Assembly (NCBI GenBank): GCA_028277745.1
Contig: JANQFR010000061.1
Span: forward strand, 49,970-113,969
Length of the DNA: 64,000 nucleotides
Direction of reading: 5' to 3'
From: Phycisphaeraceae bacterium
GTDB lineage: Bacteria; Planctomycetota; Phycisphaerae; Phycisphaerales; Phycisphaeraceae
A program made the position numbers and the translations under genes. Below are positions 37,711-47,036 of the stretch, piece after piece. The stretch's first letter is position 1, and each line of letters begins with the position of its first letter. The notes beneath the pieces are model-generated. The model saw nothing but the letters and a program-made list of their open reading frames with translations, had not been told where the DNA came from and made no database searches.

Positions 37711-37724
<14 letters not shown>
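36867..37724 (-). CDS. nnrD: ADP/ATP-dependent NAD(P)H-hydrate dehydratase
   Basis: 285 residues. It repairs hydrated NADH/NADPH. Signatures are GTVIVVGGCATMIGAPAI, LDADGLNAL, LILTPHPGEFRRL and ATAGSGDVLTGVAAAL (catalytic Asp in GSGD). The N-terminal epimerase domain found in fused bacterial NnrDE is missing, so only the dehydratase half is encoded. The start overlaps the end of larB by 14 bases, so the two are translationally coupled. Confidence 0.93.
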
Positions 37725-38532
<808 letters not shown>

Positions 38533-38626
38533 ACAGGTGGCACTCGCGCATCGGTGAACTTAGGACAATCCTCCGCGTCGGCCGTGGTTCCGGGGGCGGC
38601 CGTGCCGACAATCCGAAACCCGCCCC

Positions 38627-40096
38627 TTATCGGGGCTCAATGACCTCGACTTCAAGCCCGCCCAGGAGCGGCAGCAACGCAATCAGGTCGTTCACCACCG
38701 CGTCGTCGTCCATCGCCGAGACACGCAGGGCGATGTGGGTCGCGTCGAAGGGCTGATCGAGCGTGGCGTCGAGGTCGACCCATCGGCCACGGCCGTCACC
38801 TGTGTCGATCCACGCCTGGGTCCACATGTGGTATCCGAACACGCCGCGTTGGCCGAGGAACTGGTCGGCATACACCAGCCCGCTCACGACCCGGCTGGGG
38901 ATGCCGGCGGCGCGCAGCATGGCCGCGAGGAGCACCCCGTGCTCGGTGCAGTCGCCCTGCCGCGTCGCCGCGGTCTCGCTCGCGGTGGCGAAGCCGACGG
39001 ACAGGTCCTTCTCGTCGATGTAATGGTGAACGAACCGGCGCAGCCGCTCGGCGGCCGCGGCGGGCGGGAGCCGGTCGCCGGCGGGCAACGCCTGGCCGAC
39101 CAGCCGCTGCACCCGTTCGTCTGCGTGATCCAGCACCCGGCTGGGCGCGAGGTAGCGCGGGTCGTCGCCGCCCGGGTCGGCGTCGGGCCTGGGGTGGTCG
39201 AGGTCGACCGTCAGCCGCGTTTTGTCGCCGCCCAGCGGCTGGGGGGTCTGCACCGACGTGGCGGGGATCGTCGGGCGCACGCCCTCCTTCGGCTTGACCG
39301 TCAATTCATACACCGCCCGACGCAAGGCGCGGGGGTTGGCGATCCGACGGTTCGGCGTGATCAGGGTCGACGCCATGATCTCCGGCGGGTCGACCTTCGC
39401 CAGCGCCAGCTCCTTGTCCGCCGCGATCATCTCGAACACCAGCCCCGCCCCCGCGTTCACCTCCGACTTGAGCGGGCGCCCCTCCTCGTCCACGTACTCC
39501 TGCACCTTGATGCCCGGCGTGATCGACGACTCGGCGCTCCACACCACCGCCGGCACGACCCGGCCCAGCACCTCGATGTTCTCCCGGCCGGCCAGGGTCA
39601 TCGTCAGCTCGACCGCCTTGGGCCCGAGGGTCACGTCGACGGTCCGCACCTTGATGCGCTCCGCCCCTTCGGCCATCTGCCCCTCGACATACCGCGAGGC
39701 CGCGGCGGGCGCCAGCCACTCGCCGGGGATGGCCGGCAACTGGCGGGAAGCCCCGGTGTTGAGGTTCTGGACCTCGATCCCGTCGTCGCGGAAGAGGTAG
39801 CGGGCGGCGATGTTGAGCATGTTGGTGCGGGTCGTCGCCTCGACCGGCTTGCCGTCGAGCGTCTCGACGAACCGGGTGTCGTTGGCCACGTCGAGCGCGA
39901 AGGCGCCGCGCTTCACGGACAGACGCATCGAGATGCTGGTGGTGTAATGCTCGTCGTCACGCTCGACCGTGGTGTGGGAGTACCCCGCCCGTTCACCGCC
40001 GACGGTCATGACGTACCACCGTTCGAATTCAACCTCGGCCCGGGCGGTCGAGCCGAGGCCGATCACGATCAAAGTCAGCAGGATTCGGAGGGTCAT
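38627..40096 (-). CDS. Exported transglutaminase-like cysteine protease fold protein
   Basis: 489 residues. A signal peptide (LRILLTLIVIGLGSTARA) is followed by a beta-rich domain of about 270 residues and a C-terminal transglutaminase core with a Cys-His-Asp triad: TRQGDCTEHGVLLAAML, GYHMWTQAWI and WVDLDATLDQPFD. Relatives are periplasmic peptidases or amidases; the substrate is unknown. It is not linked here to the moxR/DUF58 genes with which some transglutaminases cluster. Confidence 0.88.
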   Translation of the reverse strand: MTLRILLTLIVIGLGSTARAEVEFERWYVMTVGGERAGYSHTTVERDDEHYTTSISMRLSVKRGAFALDVANDTRFVETLDGKPVEATTRTNMLNIAARYLFRDDGIEVQNLNTGASRQLPAIPGEWLAPAAASRYVEGQMAEGAERIKVRTVDVTLGPKAVELTMTLAGRENIEVLGRVVPAVVWSAESSITPGIKVQEYVDEEGRPLKSEVNAGAGLVFEMIAADKELALAKVDPPEIMASTLITPNRRIANPRALRRAVYELTVKPKEGVRPTIPATSVQTPQPLGGDKTRLTVDLDHPRPDADPGGDDPRYLAPSRVLDHADERVQRLVGQALPAGDRLPPAAAAERLRRFVHHYIDEKDLSVGFATASETAATRQGDCTEHGVLLAAMLRAAGIPSRVVSGLVYADQFLGQRGVFGYHMWTQAWIDTGDGRGRWVDLDATLDQPFDATHIALRVSAMDDDAVVNDLIALLPLLGGLEVEVIEPR

Positions 40097-40118
40097 GGGA
40101 TTTCTCGGTTCATGGGTT

Positions 40119-40409
40119 TTACCACAGAGGACACAGAGGTCACAGAGACCAAAGAGATGGGAATCAGGAAAACAGGCCCGTGCATCATCAAATATCGGGA
40201 TGATTAGAGCGTTTCTACTTCATCTGTATCGCTTGGCTCCATTTAGCCGCGGGGCTTGCCCCGCGTTCACCCGCCGCAAGCGGCGGGGCTAAAGGGTCCA
40301 AAGCGATAGACCAAAAGTTGATCCGTGCTAAGCCGTAAGAATAGGGCAGTCGTTCAATCCTGTTTTTCAATCTTCTCATCTCTGTGCCCTCTGTGTGCTC
40401 TGTGGTAAT
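40119..40409. mobile_element. MITE-like element with inverted CACAGAG arrays and a nested REPIN
   Basis: The left end is TTACCACAGAGGACACAGAG continuing with further CACAGAG units to about 40158; the right end carries the inverse (CTCTGTGCCCTCTGTGTGCT then CTGTGGTAAT). Similarity between the ends extends about 20 bases inward (AGATG...AACAGG). There is no coding sequence between them. A TTAGCC-type REPIN sits in the middle. This element fills almost the whole 317-base gap between two minus-strand genes. Confidence 0.75.
40227..40308. repeat. TTAGCC-type REPIN with outer stem
   Basis: The core runs from TTTAGCCGCGGGGCTTGCCC (40242) to CGGCGGGGCTAAA (40293). Outside the core, TATCGCTTGG and CCAAAGCGATA pair as an outer stem, so the folded unit is about 80 bases long. 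A comparable outer stem is present in the copy at 50952, with different sequence. Confidence 0.8.
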
Positions 40410-40413
40410 CATT

Positions 40414-41703
40414 TTACCGTCGCCCGGCGATGACCGGTTGCCGGATGGCGTCGATCAGCGCCCGCAGCTTCGCGGGGGGGTAGAGCGCGAAGCACCAGTC
40501 ACGACGGCGGGCGAGGCGTTGATTCTCGACGCCGATGCGGGCCCGGTCGACCCCGCGCCGAGCCTCGGCGATCAACTCGGGATGGGCCGCGGCCAGTTCG
40601 TCGTTGATCGCGTGCAGCCGCTCGAACGCCGCCCGGCGGCGGCGGCGGTCGCGGTCGTCGTCCATCCGCTCAAGCAGCGTCCGTTTCCGCGGATCGATCG
40701 CTCCCAGCGCGCGGTCGACGTTATGGGGCAGATGATGCCGCCGCCAGACCGCGCGGCGCAGTTCGTCCGTGTCGGCGACCGGCGCGTCGAAGTCCAGGTG
40801 CAGGTCCGCCGTCGCCACCGCCATCGGCGCCAACGGCTCGCCGCGCCACGCCGCCCACCACGCCTCGGTCGCGCGGTCGTAGACCCCGCCGCCGGCGCCG
40901 TGGATGAACAGGTCGCACCCGAACGCCCGCATCGCGGCGCTGAGGATCAACGCCCGGGGTGCGATGTCGAAAATGTCCCGGTCCACCGGCTGGCCGTCGT
41001 CAAACACCAGCAGCGGCTGGCGGTCGGCCACGTCCGCGTACACCCGCCGCCGCGCCGAGTTCCACCGCACGGCCCACAATGGCAGTTCGATCAACTCACG
41101 CCCCGCCGTGAGCGGCCCGACCCCGGCCTCGCGATGCTCCCTCACCGCGGCGTTGTAGGACGCGACGCAGGCCCGGGCGTCCGACACGACGTCGTCGACG
41201 AGCCGGCGGAACGCGTCTTGCCGGATCATCTCACTGACAAAAACCGTGGGCGTTTCACCGACGTAAGGCTCACGCAGCCGCGAGATCACGGCGGCGATCT
41301 GCTGCGCCAGCGTGCGGCATTCCGGCAAGCCGCGCCACGCCTCGATGAACGTCTTAAGCCGGGGATCATCGATCGCGCACAACCGCGCCACGACCGCGTC
41401 GGCGTCGACCACGGACTGGTAGCCCGTGGGCGTATCCGCCTGTTGCGGCGCCAACCGCACGTCCGCCGACGACAGCCTCGCCCCATCGACGCGCGGCAGC
41501 GCCAGCGTCAGGGCGTCGTGCGCATCGTGATCGACCACAACATGCAGCGGCGACGCACCCAGCCGGTCGCAGGCGGCGTGCATCGCGATATCTTTGGCCA
41601 GGATGCCCGGGTGCCAGAACCATGGTTGGTGGCCGGTCGCGATCACGCCGGCCCGATCGGCGGGCCGCCACTGCTCGATCGGTGGTTCAACCCGCCAATG
41701 CAT
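40414..41703 (-). CDS. Unknown protein with weak resemblance to BshC
   Basis: 429 residues. The N-terminal ATGHQPWFWHPGILAKDIAM followed by LHVVVDHDAHDALTLALP is reminiscent of the BshC pattern (TGQQ...K and EDHDFEE), in which BshC adds cysteine during bacillithiol synthesis. The C-terminal half is Arg/Asp-rich and helical. The resemblance is by eye only and could be wrong. The gene begins 3 bases after the glycosyltransferase stop, so the two form an operon; BshA/BshB-like genes are not visible. Confidence 0.6.
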   Translation of the reverse strand: MHWRVEPPIEQWRPADRAGVIATGHQPWFWHPGILAKDIAMHAACDRLGASPLHVVVDHDAHDALTLALPRVDGARLSSADVRLAPQQADTPTGYQSVVDADAVVARLCAIDDPRLKTFIEAWRGLPECRTLAQQIAAVISRLREPYVGETPTVFVSEMIRQDAFRRLVDDVVSDARACVASYNAAVREHREAGVGPLTAGRELIELPLWAVRWNSARRRVYADVADRQPLLVFDDGQPVDRDIFDIAPRALILSAAMRAFGCDLFIHGAGGGVYDRATEAWWAAWRGEPLAPMAVATADLHLDFDAPVADTDELRRAVWRRHHLPHNVDRALGAIDPRKRTLLERMDDDRDRRRRRAAFERLHAINDELAAAHPELIAEARRGVDRARIGVENQRLARRRDWCFALYPPAKLRALIDAIRQPVIAGRR

Positions 41704-41706
41704 GGG

Positions 41707-42468
41707 TCAGCCCGCGTCGGCTTTCGCGGCGACGCTACAGGTACACGGCTCGGCGGCCGGCGCGAACTTGCCGGGGTGCTTGGCCAGTTCGGCGAGGAAG
41801 ACCTCGCGGTAATGCGCGATCCGCAAGGAAGGATCGTCGAGCTTGCCGCCGAACGACCGGTTCGGGTCGTTGTAGATAAGCCGGATCGGGACCTCGCGCA
41901 CACGGAGTTCAGCCGCGGCGGCCTGGACCCAGAACTGCAGGGGGATCGCATAGCCGTTTTCAGACAGGTCGAAATGCCTGAGCGTCGAGACGCGGTAGGC
42001 CTTGTACCCGCCGAAGGCGTCGGTGATCTCCAGGTCCAAGCGGTCCTTGACCCATTGGGTGACCTCGGCGTTGATCTTCCTCCGGTCCTCGGGGGGCGGG
42101 TCGCCGCAGCGCTTGCGGCACATGTACCGCGACCCGGAGATGATGTCGGCGTCGTCCTCCAGGATCGCCGCCTCGAACTGCGGCAGGGCCTCGGGCTCGT
42201 GCTGCTCGTCGCAGTCCATCGTAATCAGCCAGTCGTACTCGTAGGACTGGGCCCAGCGGAACGCGTCGCGGATCGACCGGCCGTAGCCGAGGTTCGCCTT
42301 GTGGCGGATGACGTCCACCGGCTGATGGGCCAGGAGCGTGGGGGTCGCGTCGGTCGAGCCGTCGTCCACGACCAGCACGTCATCGCGTGCGAACTCAGCG
42401 ATCTTGGCGATGACGTTGGTGATGTAGCGTTGCTCGTTATAGACCGGCACAGCAACCAGCGTTCTCAT
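41707..42468 (-). CDS. Family 2 glycosyltransferase
   Basis: 253 residues. GT-A fold: AVPVYNEQRYITNVIAKI, VVDDGSTDATP (nucleotide-sugar site) and LITMDCDEQHEPEAL, where DCDEQH replaces the more common DADxQ of dolichyl-phosphate mannose synthase-like enzymes. No membrane helices, so it acts at the cytoplasmic face or on soluble acceptors. A C-terminal CTCSVAAKADAG tail is unusual. Acceptor and donor are unknown. It is immediately upstream of the BshC-like gene. Confidence 0.88.
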   Translation of the reverse strand: MRTLVAVPVYNEQRYITNVIAKIAEFARDDVLVVDDGSTDATPTLLAHQPVDVIRHKANLGYGRSIRDAFRWAQSYEYDWLITMDCDEQHEPEALPQFEAAILEDDADIISGSRYMCRKRCGDPPPEDRRKINAEVTQWVKDRLDLEITDAFGGYKAYRVSTLRHFDLSENGYAIPLQFWVQAAAAELRVREVPIRLIYNDPNRSFGGKLDDPSLRIAHYREVFLAELAKHPGKFAPAAEPCTCSVAAKADAG

Positions 42469-42520
42469 AAAAACGGCTCCGGAGATGACTAACCAACACT
42501 AGGATAACCGGATCGCGGCA

Positions 42521-43330
42521 TCAACCCAGCCAACGCGCCAGGGCGACGATCTGTTCCACAGACAAGGTCTCGGGCCGGGCGTCGGGCGAAAACCCGTCGG
42601 GGAGGGGCGTCCGGCGGCCGAGGATCGCCCCCAACTGCTTGCGCCGCTTGGAAAACAGCCGGTGCACGGTCGCGGACAAGGCGGCCGGGTCGTCGGTCAG
42701 GGGCTCGGCGCGGCGGGTCAGTTTCACCACCGCCGACGCCACCGACGGCGCCGGCCAGAAGCAGCCCGGGCTCAGCGTGGTCACCCGCCGGGCCTCACAC
42801 ATCGCCTGCACGACCACGCCCAGCGGCCCGTAGTCCTTGCCCCCCGGCCCCGCGGTCAGCCGGTCGGCCACCTCTTTCTGCACCATCACCACCGCCGCGG
42901 TCATGCTCGCCGACTGGGTTGCCAGGTTCGCCAGCAGGGGCGACGCGACGTTGTACGGCAGGTTGGCGATCAGCTTGAACGGCTCATCGCCGACCATCTC
43001 CCACACCTCCGGCGCCAGCTCGTGCTTCCCGGCCAGGGCGCTGCCGAGGTGCAGCGTGATCCGGTCGCCCAGGCGCTGGCGGAGGATCGGCTCCAGGTCG
43101 CGGTCGATCTCCACCGCCGCCACCCGCGCGCCCGCGTCCGCGAGCCGCTCGGTGAGCGCGCCGGTCCCCGGGCCGACCTCGAGCACCCGCTCGCCCGGCA
43201 CGATCCCGGCGGCGTCGAGGATCTTGCGCATCTGGTTGCCGTCGTGCAGGAAGTTCTGCCCGAACTTCTTCTTGGGCGTCAGCCCGTGCGACGCAAGCAA
43301 GGCCTTGATCTCGCCGAGTGTCTGAGCCAT
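42521..43330 (-). CDS. rsmA: 16S rRNA dimethyladenosine transferase RsmA (KsgA)
   Basis: 269 residues. It dimethylates two adjacent adenosines in the 3' end of 16S rRNA. The N-terminal KKKFGQNFLHDGNQMRKIL, SAM motif I VLEVGPGTGALTERL and the catalytic motif IANLPYNVASPLLANLA are all intact. It diverges from the lipase gene by 59 bases. Length is normal. Confidence 0.96.
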   Translation of the reverse strand: MAQTLGEIKALLASHGLTPKKKFGQNFLHDGNQMRKILDAAGIVPGERVLEVGPGTGALTERLADAGARVAAVEIDRDLEPILRQRLGDRITLHLGSALAGKHELAPEVWEMVGDEPFKLIANLPYNVASPLLANLATQSASMTAAVVMVQKEVADRLTAGPGGKDYGPLGVVVQAMCEARRVTTLSPGCFWPAPSVASAVVKLTRRAEPLTDDPAALSATVHRLFSKRRKQLGAILGRRTPLPDGFSPDARPETLSVEQIVALARWLG

Positions 43331-43389
43331 CGATGGCTTATACTCCAGGGGCAGCCGAACATTGAGATCGGGTTCACGGGGTCAAAAAG

Positions 43390-44415
43390 ATGCTGCGATC
43401 ATGTCGACGATGGACGCTCGTTGCGGGGCTCATGGTAACGGTCATCGGTTGCCACAGCACACGGTACATCGATCCTGATCAGCGCAGCGACGTTGCGCTC
43501 AATCCACCGGGCGCCGAGGGGTATCGCCCCGGCGAGGCCGGGCTGGCGGCGCGGCTGACCGAACGGGCGTATCACGTCTATCGCTGGCACGACGACCACG
43601 AGCGCGGCGAGATCGATAAATGGGACGCCGATGTGTTCGCGGACCCGTCGGTTGCCCACCAACTCGACTTCGACCCGACGCTGCTGCTCGCCAAGTCGGG
43701 CCCGTTCGATGAAGAGCCCGAAGCTTTTGGCTTTCTGGCGCGGGACGCCGACACGCTCTACATCATTTTCAGAGGGACGCAGTCGGCCAACAACTGGTAC
43801 GAGAACGTCCTGTTCACCCAGGAACGTTTCGCGCCCGATCCGGAGCGGCCGGTTCTGGTCGCGGGGGTCGAACCGCTTGTTCATCGGGGTTTCTACGAGA
43901 TCTACGCGCGCCTGCGCGAGCCGCTTCTGCGCCAGATCGCCGGCCTTACGGTCGACGAAAACGGCGGGGTGGCCCCGGTCGAGCGCGTCGTGATCGCCGG
44001 GCACAGCCTCGGCGGCGCGCTGGCGACCCTGGCGGCGCTCGACGTCGCCCGTTGCTCCGCAGCGCCGGACGCCGGGATCGTGCTCTACACCTTCGGCTGC
44101 CCGCGCGTCGGCGACGCCCGGCTCGCCATCGCGCTCGACCGCTACGGCGTCGACGCGTTTCGCTTCGTCAATTCTGAAGACTCGGTCCCCGATCTGCCCC
44201 CGTCCACCTTGTCCGGGTCGGACGACGACCGACAGCTCTACCAGCACATCGGCCGGACCGCGGTGTTCACCGCTCAGCGCGGCACGGTTCCCGCCAATCA
44301 CGACATATCGCTTTACCGCATGTTTGTTGAGCGCAACGGCGAGCCGGGCTATCCGGATCGGGAGGGCCGGCCCGATCCGCTCACGCCGTCGCCGCCACCC
44401 ACGCCTGGGCCATGA
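43390..44415 (+). CDS. Class 3 lipase-like lipoprotein
   Basis: 341 residues. A lipoprotein signal (LVAGLMVTVIGCHST) anchors a class 3 lipase fold: nucleophile VVIAGHSLGGALATLAALD, DTLYIIFRGTQSANNW (oxyanion) and C-terminal His in VPANHDISLYRMF. Likely a surface or periplasmic esterase. The 3' end overlaps the convergent SGNH hydrolase gene by 35 bases. The C-terminus is Pro-rich. Confidence 0.88.
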   Translation: MLRSCRRWTLVAGLMVTVIGCHSTRYIDPDQRSDVALNPPGAEGYRPGEAGLAARLTERAYHVYRWHDDHERGEIDKWDADVFADPSVAHQLDFDPTLLLAKSGPFDEEPEAFGFLARDADTLYIIFRGTQSANNWYENVLFTQERFAPDPERPVLVAGVEPLVHRGFYEIYARLREPLLRQIAGLTVDENGGVAPVERVVIAGHSLGGALATLAALDVARCSAAPDAGIVLYTFGCPRVGDARLAIALDRYGVDAFRFVNSEDSVPDLPPSTLSGSDDDRQLYQHIGRTAVFTAQRGTVPANHDISLYRMFVERNGEPGYPDREGRPDPLTPSPPPTPGP

Positions 44416-45028
44416 GCATGTGGCCGGCCACGGTGGGGTGCACGCCGTCGCTGGCGAGCGATTCGTGCGGACGCGACTGTGCGGCGTCGTCAAAGACCTG
44501 CTGGAACGGCACGAACACGGCGCCGTAATCGGCCGCGAGACGCTTCACGATCCCGCGGCGCTCGTCGATGTCGGGGAAGAAGTCCAGCACCATCACCGCC
44601 CCGCACTTGGCGGTGAACGGCTCGCAGAGCACCAGCCGCAGGTCGGGGTTGGCGTCTTTGGCCCGGTCGAGGATCTGCCGGTAGACCGCCTCGTACTCAT
44701 CGAGCGGGACGCCGTTCTCCGGCGTGCCCTTGGCGACGCCGTGCCAGGAGTCGTTGACCCCGATCAGGACCGACAAGACATCGGGTTGGAGGTCGAGGCA
44801 GTCGGCTTGCCAGCGGTCGCGGAGGTTGGTCACGCGGTTGCCCGAGACGCCGCGGTTGAAGACCCGCACGGCGTCGCCGTCGCGGCGGGCCAGGAGCATG
44901 GCGGCGGCGTAATGGGCGTATCCCCGGCCCAGGGCGGCGGGGTCGTTGGGGGCATCGCTGCCGCGGTCGCGGCCGGCGTCGGTGATGGAATCGCCCTGGA
45001 AAAGCACGGTGTCGGTCGGTTGGATCAT
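44381..45028 (-). CDS. SGNH/GDSL hydrolase
   Basis: 215 residues from MIQPTDTVLFQGDSITD. Block I has the catalytic Ser in FQGDSITDAGRD; block II is FNRGVSGNRVTNL (Gly), block III is VLIGVNDSWHG (Asn) and block V is SDGVHPTVAGHMLMA (Asp and His). No signal peptide is visible. Substrates of this family include acetylated sugars and lipids. It overlaps the lipase gene tail to tail. Confidence 0.92.
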   Translation of the reverse strand: MIQPTDTVLFQGDSITDAGRDRGSDAPNDPAALGRGYAHYAAAMLLARRDGDAVRVFNRGVSGNRVTNLRDRWQADCLDLQPDVLSVLIGVNDSWHGVAKGTPENGVPLDEYEAVYRQILDRAKDANPDLRLVLCEPFTAKCGAVMVLDFFPDIDERRGIVKRLAADYGAVFVPFQQVFDDAAQSRPHESLASDGVHPTVAGHMLMAQAWVAATA

Positions 45029-45165
45029 GAAGCCTTCTCGGGAAAACAAAAGGGGGCAGGTTAACAGAAGCGACCGGCGAGGGTGGGGTAAGGGGTGCGG
45101 TCGACGCAGCGTTGAAAACGCAGAACGGCCCCGCCGCCAGACGCTATGGCGGGTACCATATCGCG

Positions 45166-46992
45166 ATGCCGATCCGCAAGCTGCCGCCGCTGCTCATCAA
45201 CCAGATCGCCGCGGGCGAGGTCATCGAGCGGCCCGCGTCGGTGGTGAAGGAGCTGGTCGAGAACAGCCTCGACGCCGGCGCGGCCCACATCGACCTGACG
45301 ATTGAAGACGGCGGGCACCGGCTTATCCGCGTGGCCGATGACGGCGGGGGCATCCCGCCGCAGGAGCTGCCTCTGGCGCTTACCCAGCACGCCACCAGCA
45401 AGCTCGAAACGCCCGAGCAGCTCGCCGCCATCCAAACCCTCGGCTTCCGCGGCGAAGCCCTCGCGTCGGTCTCGTCGGTGAGCCGCCTGCGGCTGACCAG
45501 CCGCACGCCGCATGACGATGCCGCCCACGTCATCGAGGCCGCCGGCGCCGAGGTGACCGACCCCGCCCCCGCGTCGGCCGCGCCCGGCACGGTCGTCGAG
45601 GTCCGCGACCTGTTCTTCAACACCCCCGCCCGGCGTAAGTTCCTGCGGACCGCCGCCACCGAGTTCGGACACATCCACGACGCCGTCAGCCGCATCGCGA
45701 TGATGCACCCGGCCGTGGCGTTCAAGCTGACGCACAACGGCCGGCGGGTGCTCGACCTCACCGCGACCGACGACCGCGCCCGGCGGGTCATCGACGTGCT
45801 GGGCCGCGACATCGCCGAAGCCATGCTCGAGTTCGAACGCGTCGACCCGCCCGACCAGGGCGGCGCGGTCGTCTGGGGCATGGCCGGCCAGCCCGACATC
45901 GCCCGCGCGACCGGCAAGTTCCTTTACCTCGCCCTCAACGGCCGGGCGGTGCGCGACCGCAATCTCACCCACGCGGTCAAGGAGGCGTATCGGGGCCTGA
46001 TCCCTCACGACAAGCACCCGGTCGCGGCCGTGTTCCTCACGGTCGACCCGGCGATGGTCGACGTCAACGTCCATCCCGCCAAGGCCGAGGTCCGCTTCCG
46101 CAACCCCTCCTATGTCCATGGGCTCGTGCTGGCGGGGGTGCGGCAGCGCCTGCTCGGCGCCGACCTGACGCCGAGCGTGGAGACCGGGGGCTGGAAGATG
46201 ACCGACGACGCGGGCCCGGCCGCCCCCGCCGCGGCGCCGACCGCCAACGAGTTCGTCGACTACTTCCGCCAGATGGACCCGAAGCAGAAAGGGTTCGTGT
46301 ACGAGGAGGTCAAACGCGCCGCGGCCGAGGACAACATCTTTCTCAATGACGACACCCCCGCGGCAGAGATTTCTCCCGCCCCACCGCCCGCGGTCGCGCC
46401 GGCGCCGATCCTGCAGGTGCACAACAGCTACGTGGTGACCGAGGACCGCGACGGCCTGTTGATCGTGGACCAGCACGCGCTGCACGAACGGGTCATGTTC
46501 GAGACGCTGCGCAACCGGGTGCTGGGCGACGGCCAGCCTTTGGAGAGCCAGCGCCTGCTCATGCCGCAGATCGTGGACGCCGACGCGAAGCGTCAGGCGC
46601 TGCTGGAGGACCTGCGGCCGCTGCTGCGACGGATCGGCGTCGAGGCCGAGCCGATCAGCCCGACCGCGATCGCGATCCAGGCGTTCCCCAGCTTCCTGTT
46701 CGACCGCAAGGTCGACGCGGGCCCGTTCCTGGCCGAGCTGCTCGACCTCGCGGCGGAGGGCGGACTCGACACGTCCCGGCCCAACGCGGAAGAGGCGGCG
46801 TTGCACGAGGTGCTGGACATGATGGCGTGCAAGGCGGCGGTGAAAGCGGGCGACCAGCTCACGCCTGCTGAGCTGGCCGCCCTCCTGGAGAAGCGCGCTG
46901 AAGTGGAGCGTTCCAGCGCCTGCCCTCACGGCCGGCCGACGACCCTGCGGCTCACGCTCAAGGACCTCGAAAAACAGTTCGGCCGCACGTGA
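45166..46992 (+). CDS. mutL: DNA mismatch repair protein MutL
   Basis: 608 residues from MPIRKLPPLLINQIAAGEVI. The GHKL ATPase motifs ENSLDAGA, DDGGGIP and GFRGEALAS are intact. The C-terminal domain has the metal-binding endonuclease motif DQHALHERVMFE (about 435-446) and a terminal CPHGRPT, so this MutL should nick DNA itself, as expected in a genome lacking MutH. mutS is not in the window. The 3' end faces the methyltransferase gene across a 28-bp palindrome. Confidence 0.97.
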   Translation: MPIRKLPPLLINQIAAGEVIERPASVVKELVENSLDAGAAHIDLTIEDGGHRLIRVADDGGGIPPQELPLALTQHATSKLETPEQLAAIQTLGFRGEALASVSSVSRLRLTSRTPHDDAAHVIEAAGAEVTDPAPASAAPGTVVEVRDLFFNTPARRKFLRTAATEFGHIHDAVSRIAMMHPAVAFKLTHNGRRVLDLTATDDRARRVIDVLGRDIAEAMLEFERVDPPDQGGAVVWGMAGQPDIARATGKFLYLALNGRAVRDRNLTHAVKEAYRGLIPHDKHPVAAVFLTVDPAMVDVNVHPAKAEVRFRNPSYVHGLVLAGVRQRLLGADLTPSVETGGWKMTDDAGPAAPAAAPTANEFVDYFRQMDPKQKGFVYEEVKRAAAEDNIFLNDDTPAAEISPAPPPAVAPAPILQVHNSYVVTEDRDGLLIVDQHALHERVMFETLRNRVLGDGQPLESQRLLMPQIVDADAKRQALLEDLRPLLRRIGVEAEPISPTAIAIQAFPSFLFDRKVDAGPFLAELLDLAAEGGLDTSRPNAEEAALHEVLDMMACKAAVKAGDQLTPAELAALLEKRAEVERSSACPHGRPTTLRLTLKDLEKQFGRT

Positions 46993-47001
46993 GCCGCGAG
47001 G

Positions 47002-47029
47002 AAGCCCGGGGATTGCAATCCCCGGGCTT
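47002..47029. repeat. Perfect 28-bp palindrome between convergent genes
   Basis: Arms AAGCCCGGGGATTG and CAATCCCCGGGCTT are exact complements with no spacer. It sits 9 bases after the mutL stop and 7 bases from the stop of the opposing gene, ideal for a bidirectional terminator or a recombination/nucleoid site. A two-mismatch copy lies at 26624. Confidence 0.8.
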
Positions 47030-47036
47030 CGGGGCT

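Noticed and set aside
38735..40207. 490-codon plus-strand open frame ending in TTEDTEVTETKEM
   Set aside because: It is antisense to the transglutaminase-like gene, and the ending is the translation of the CACAGAG array, a well-known source of false genes.
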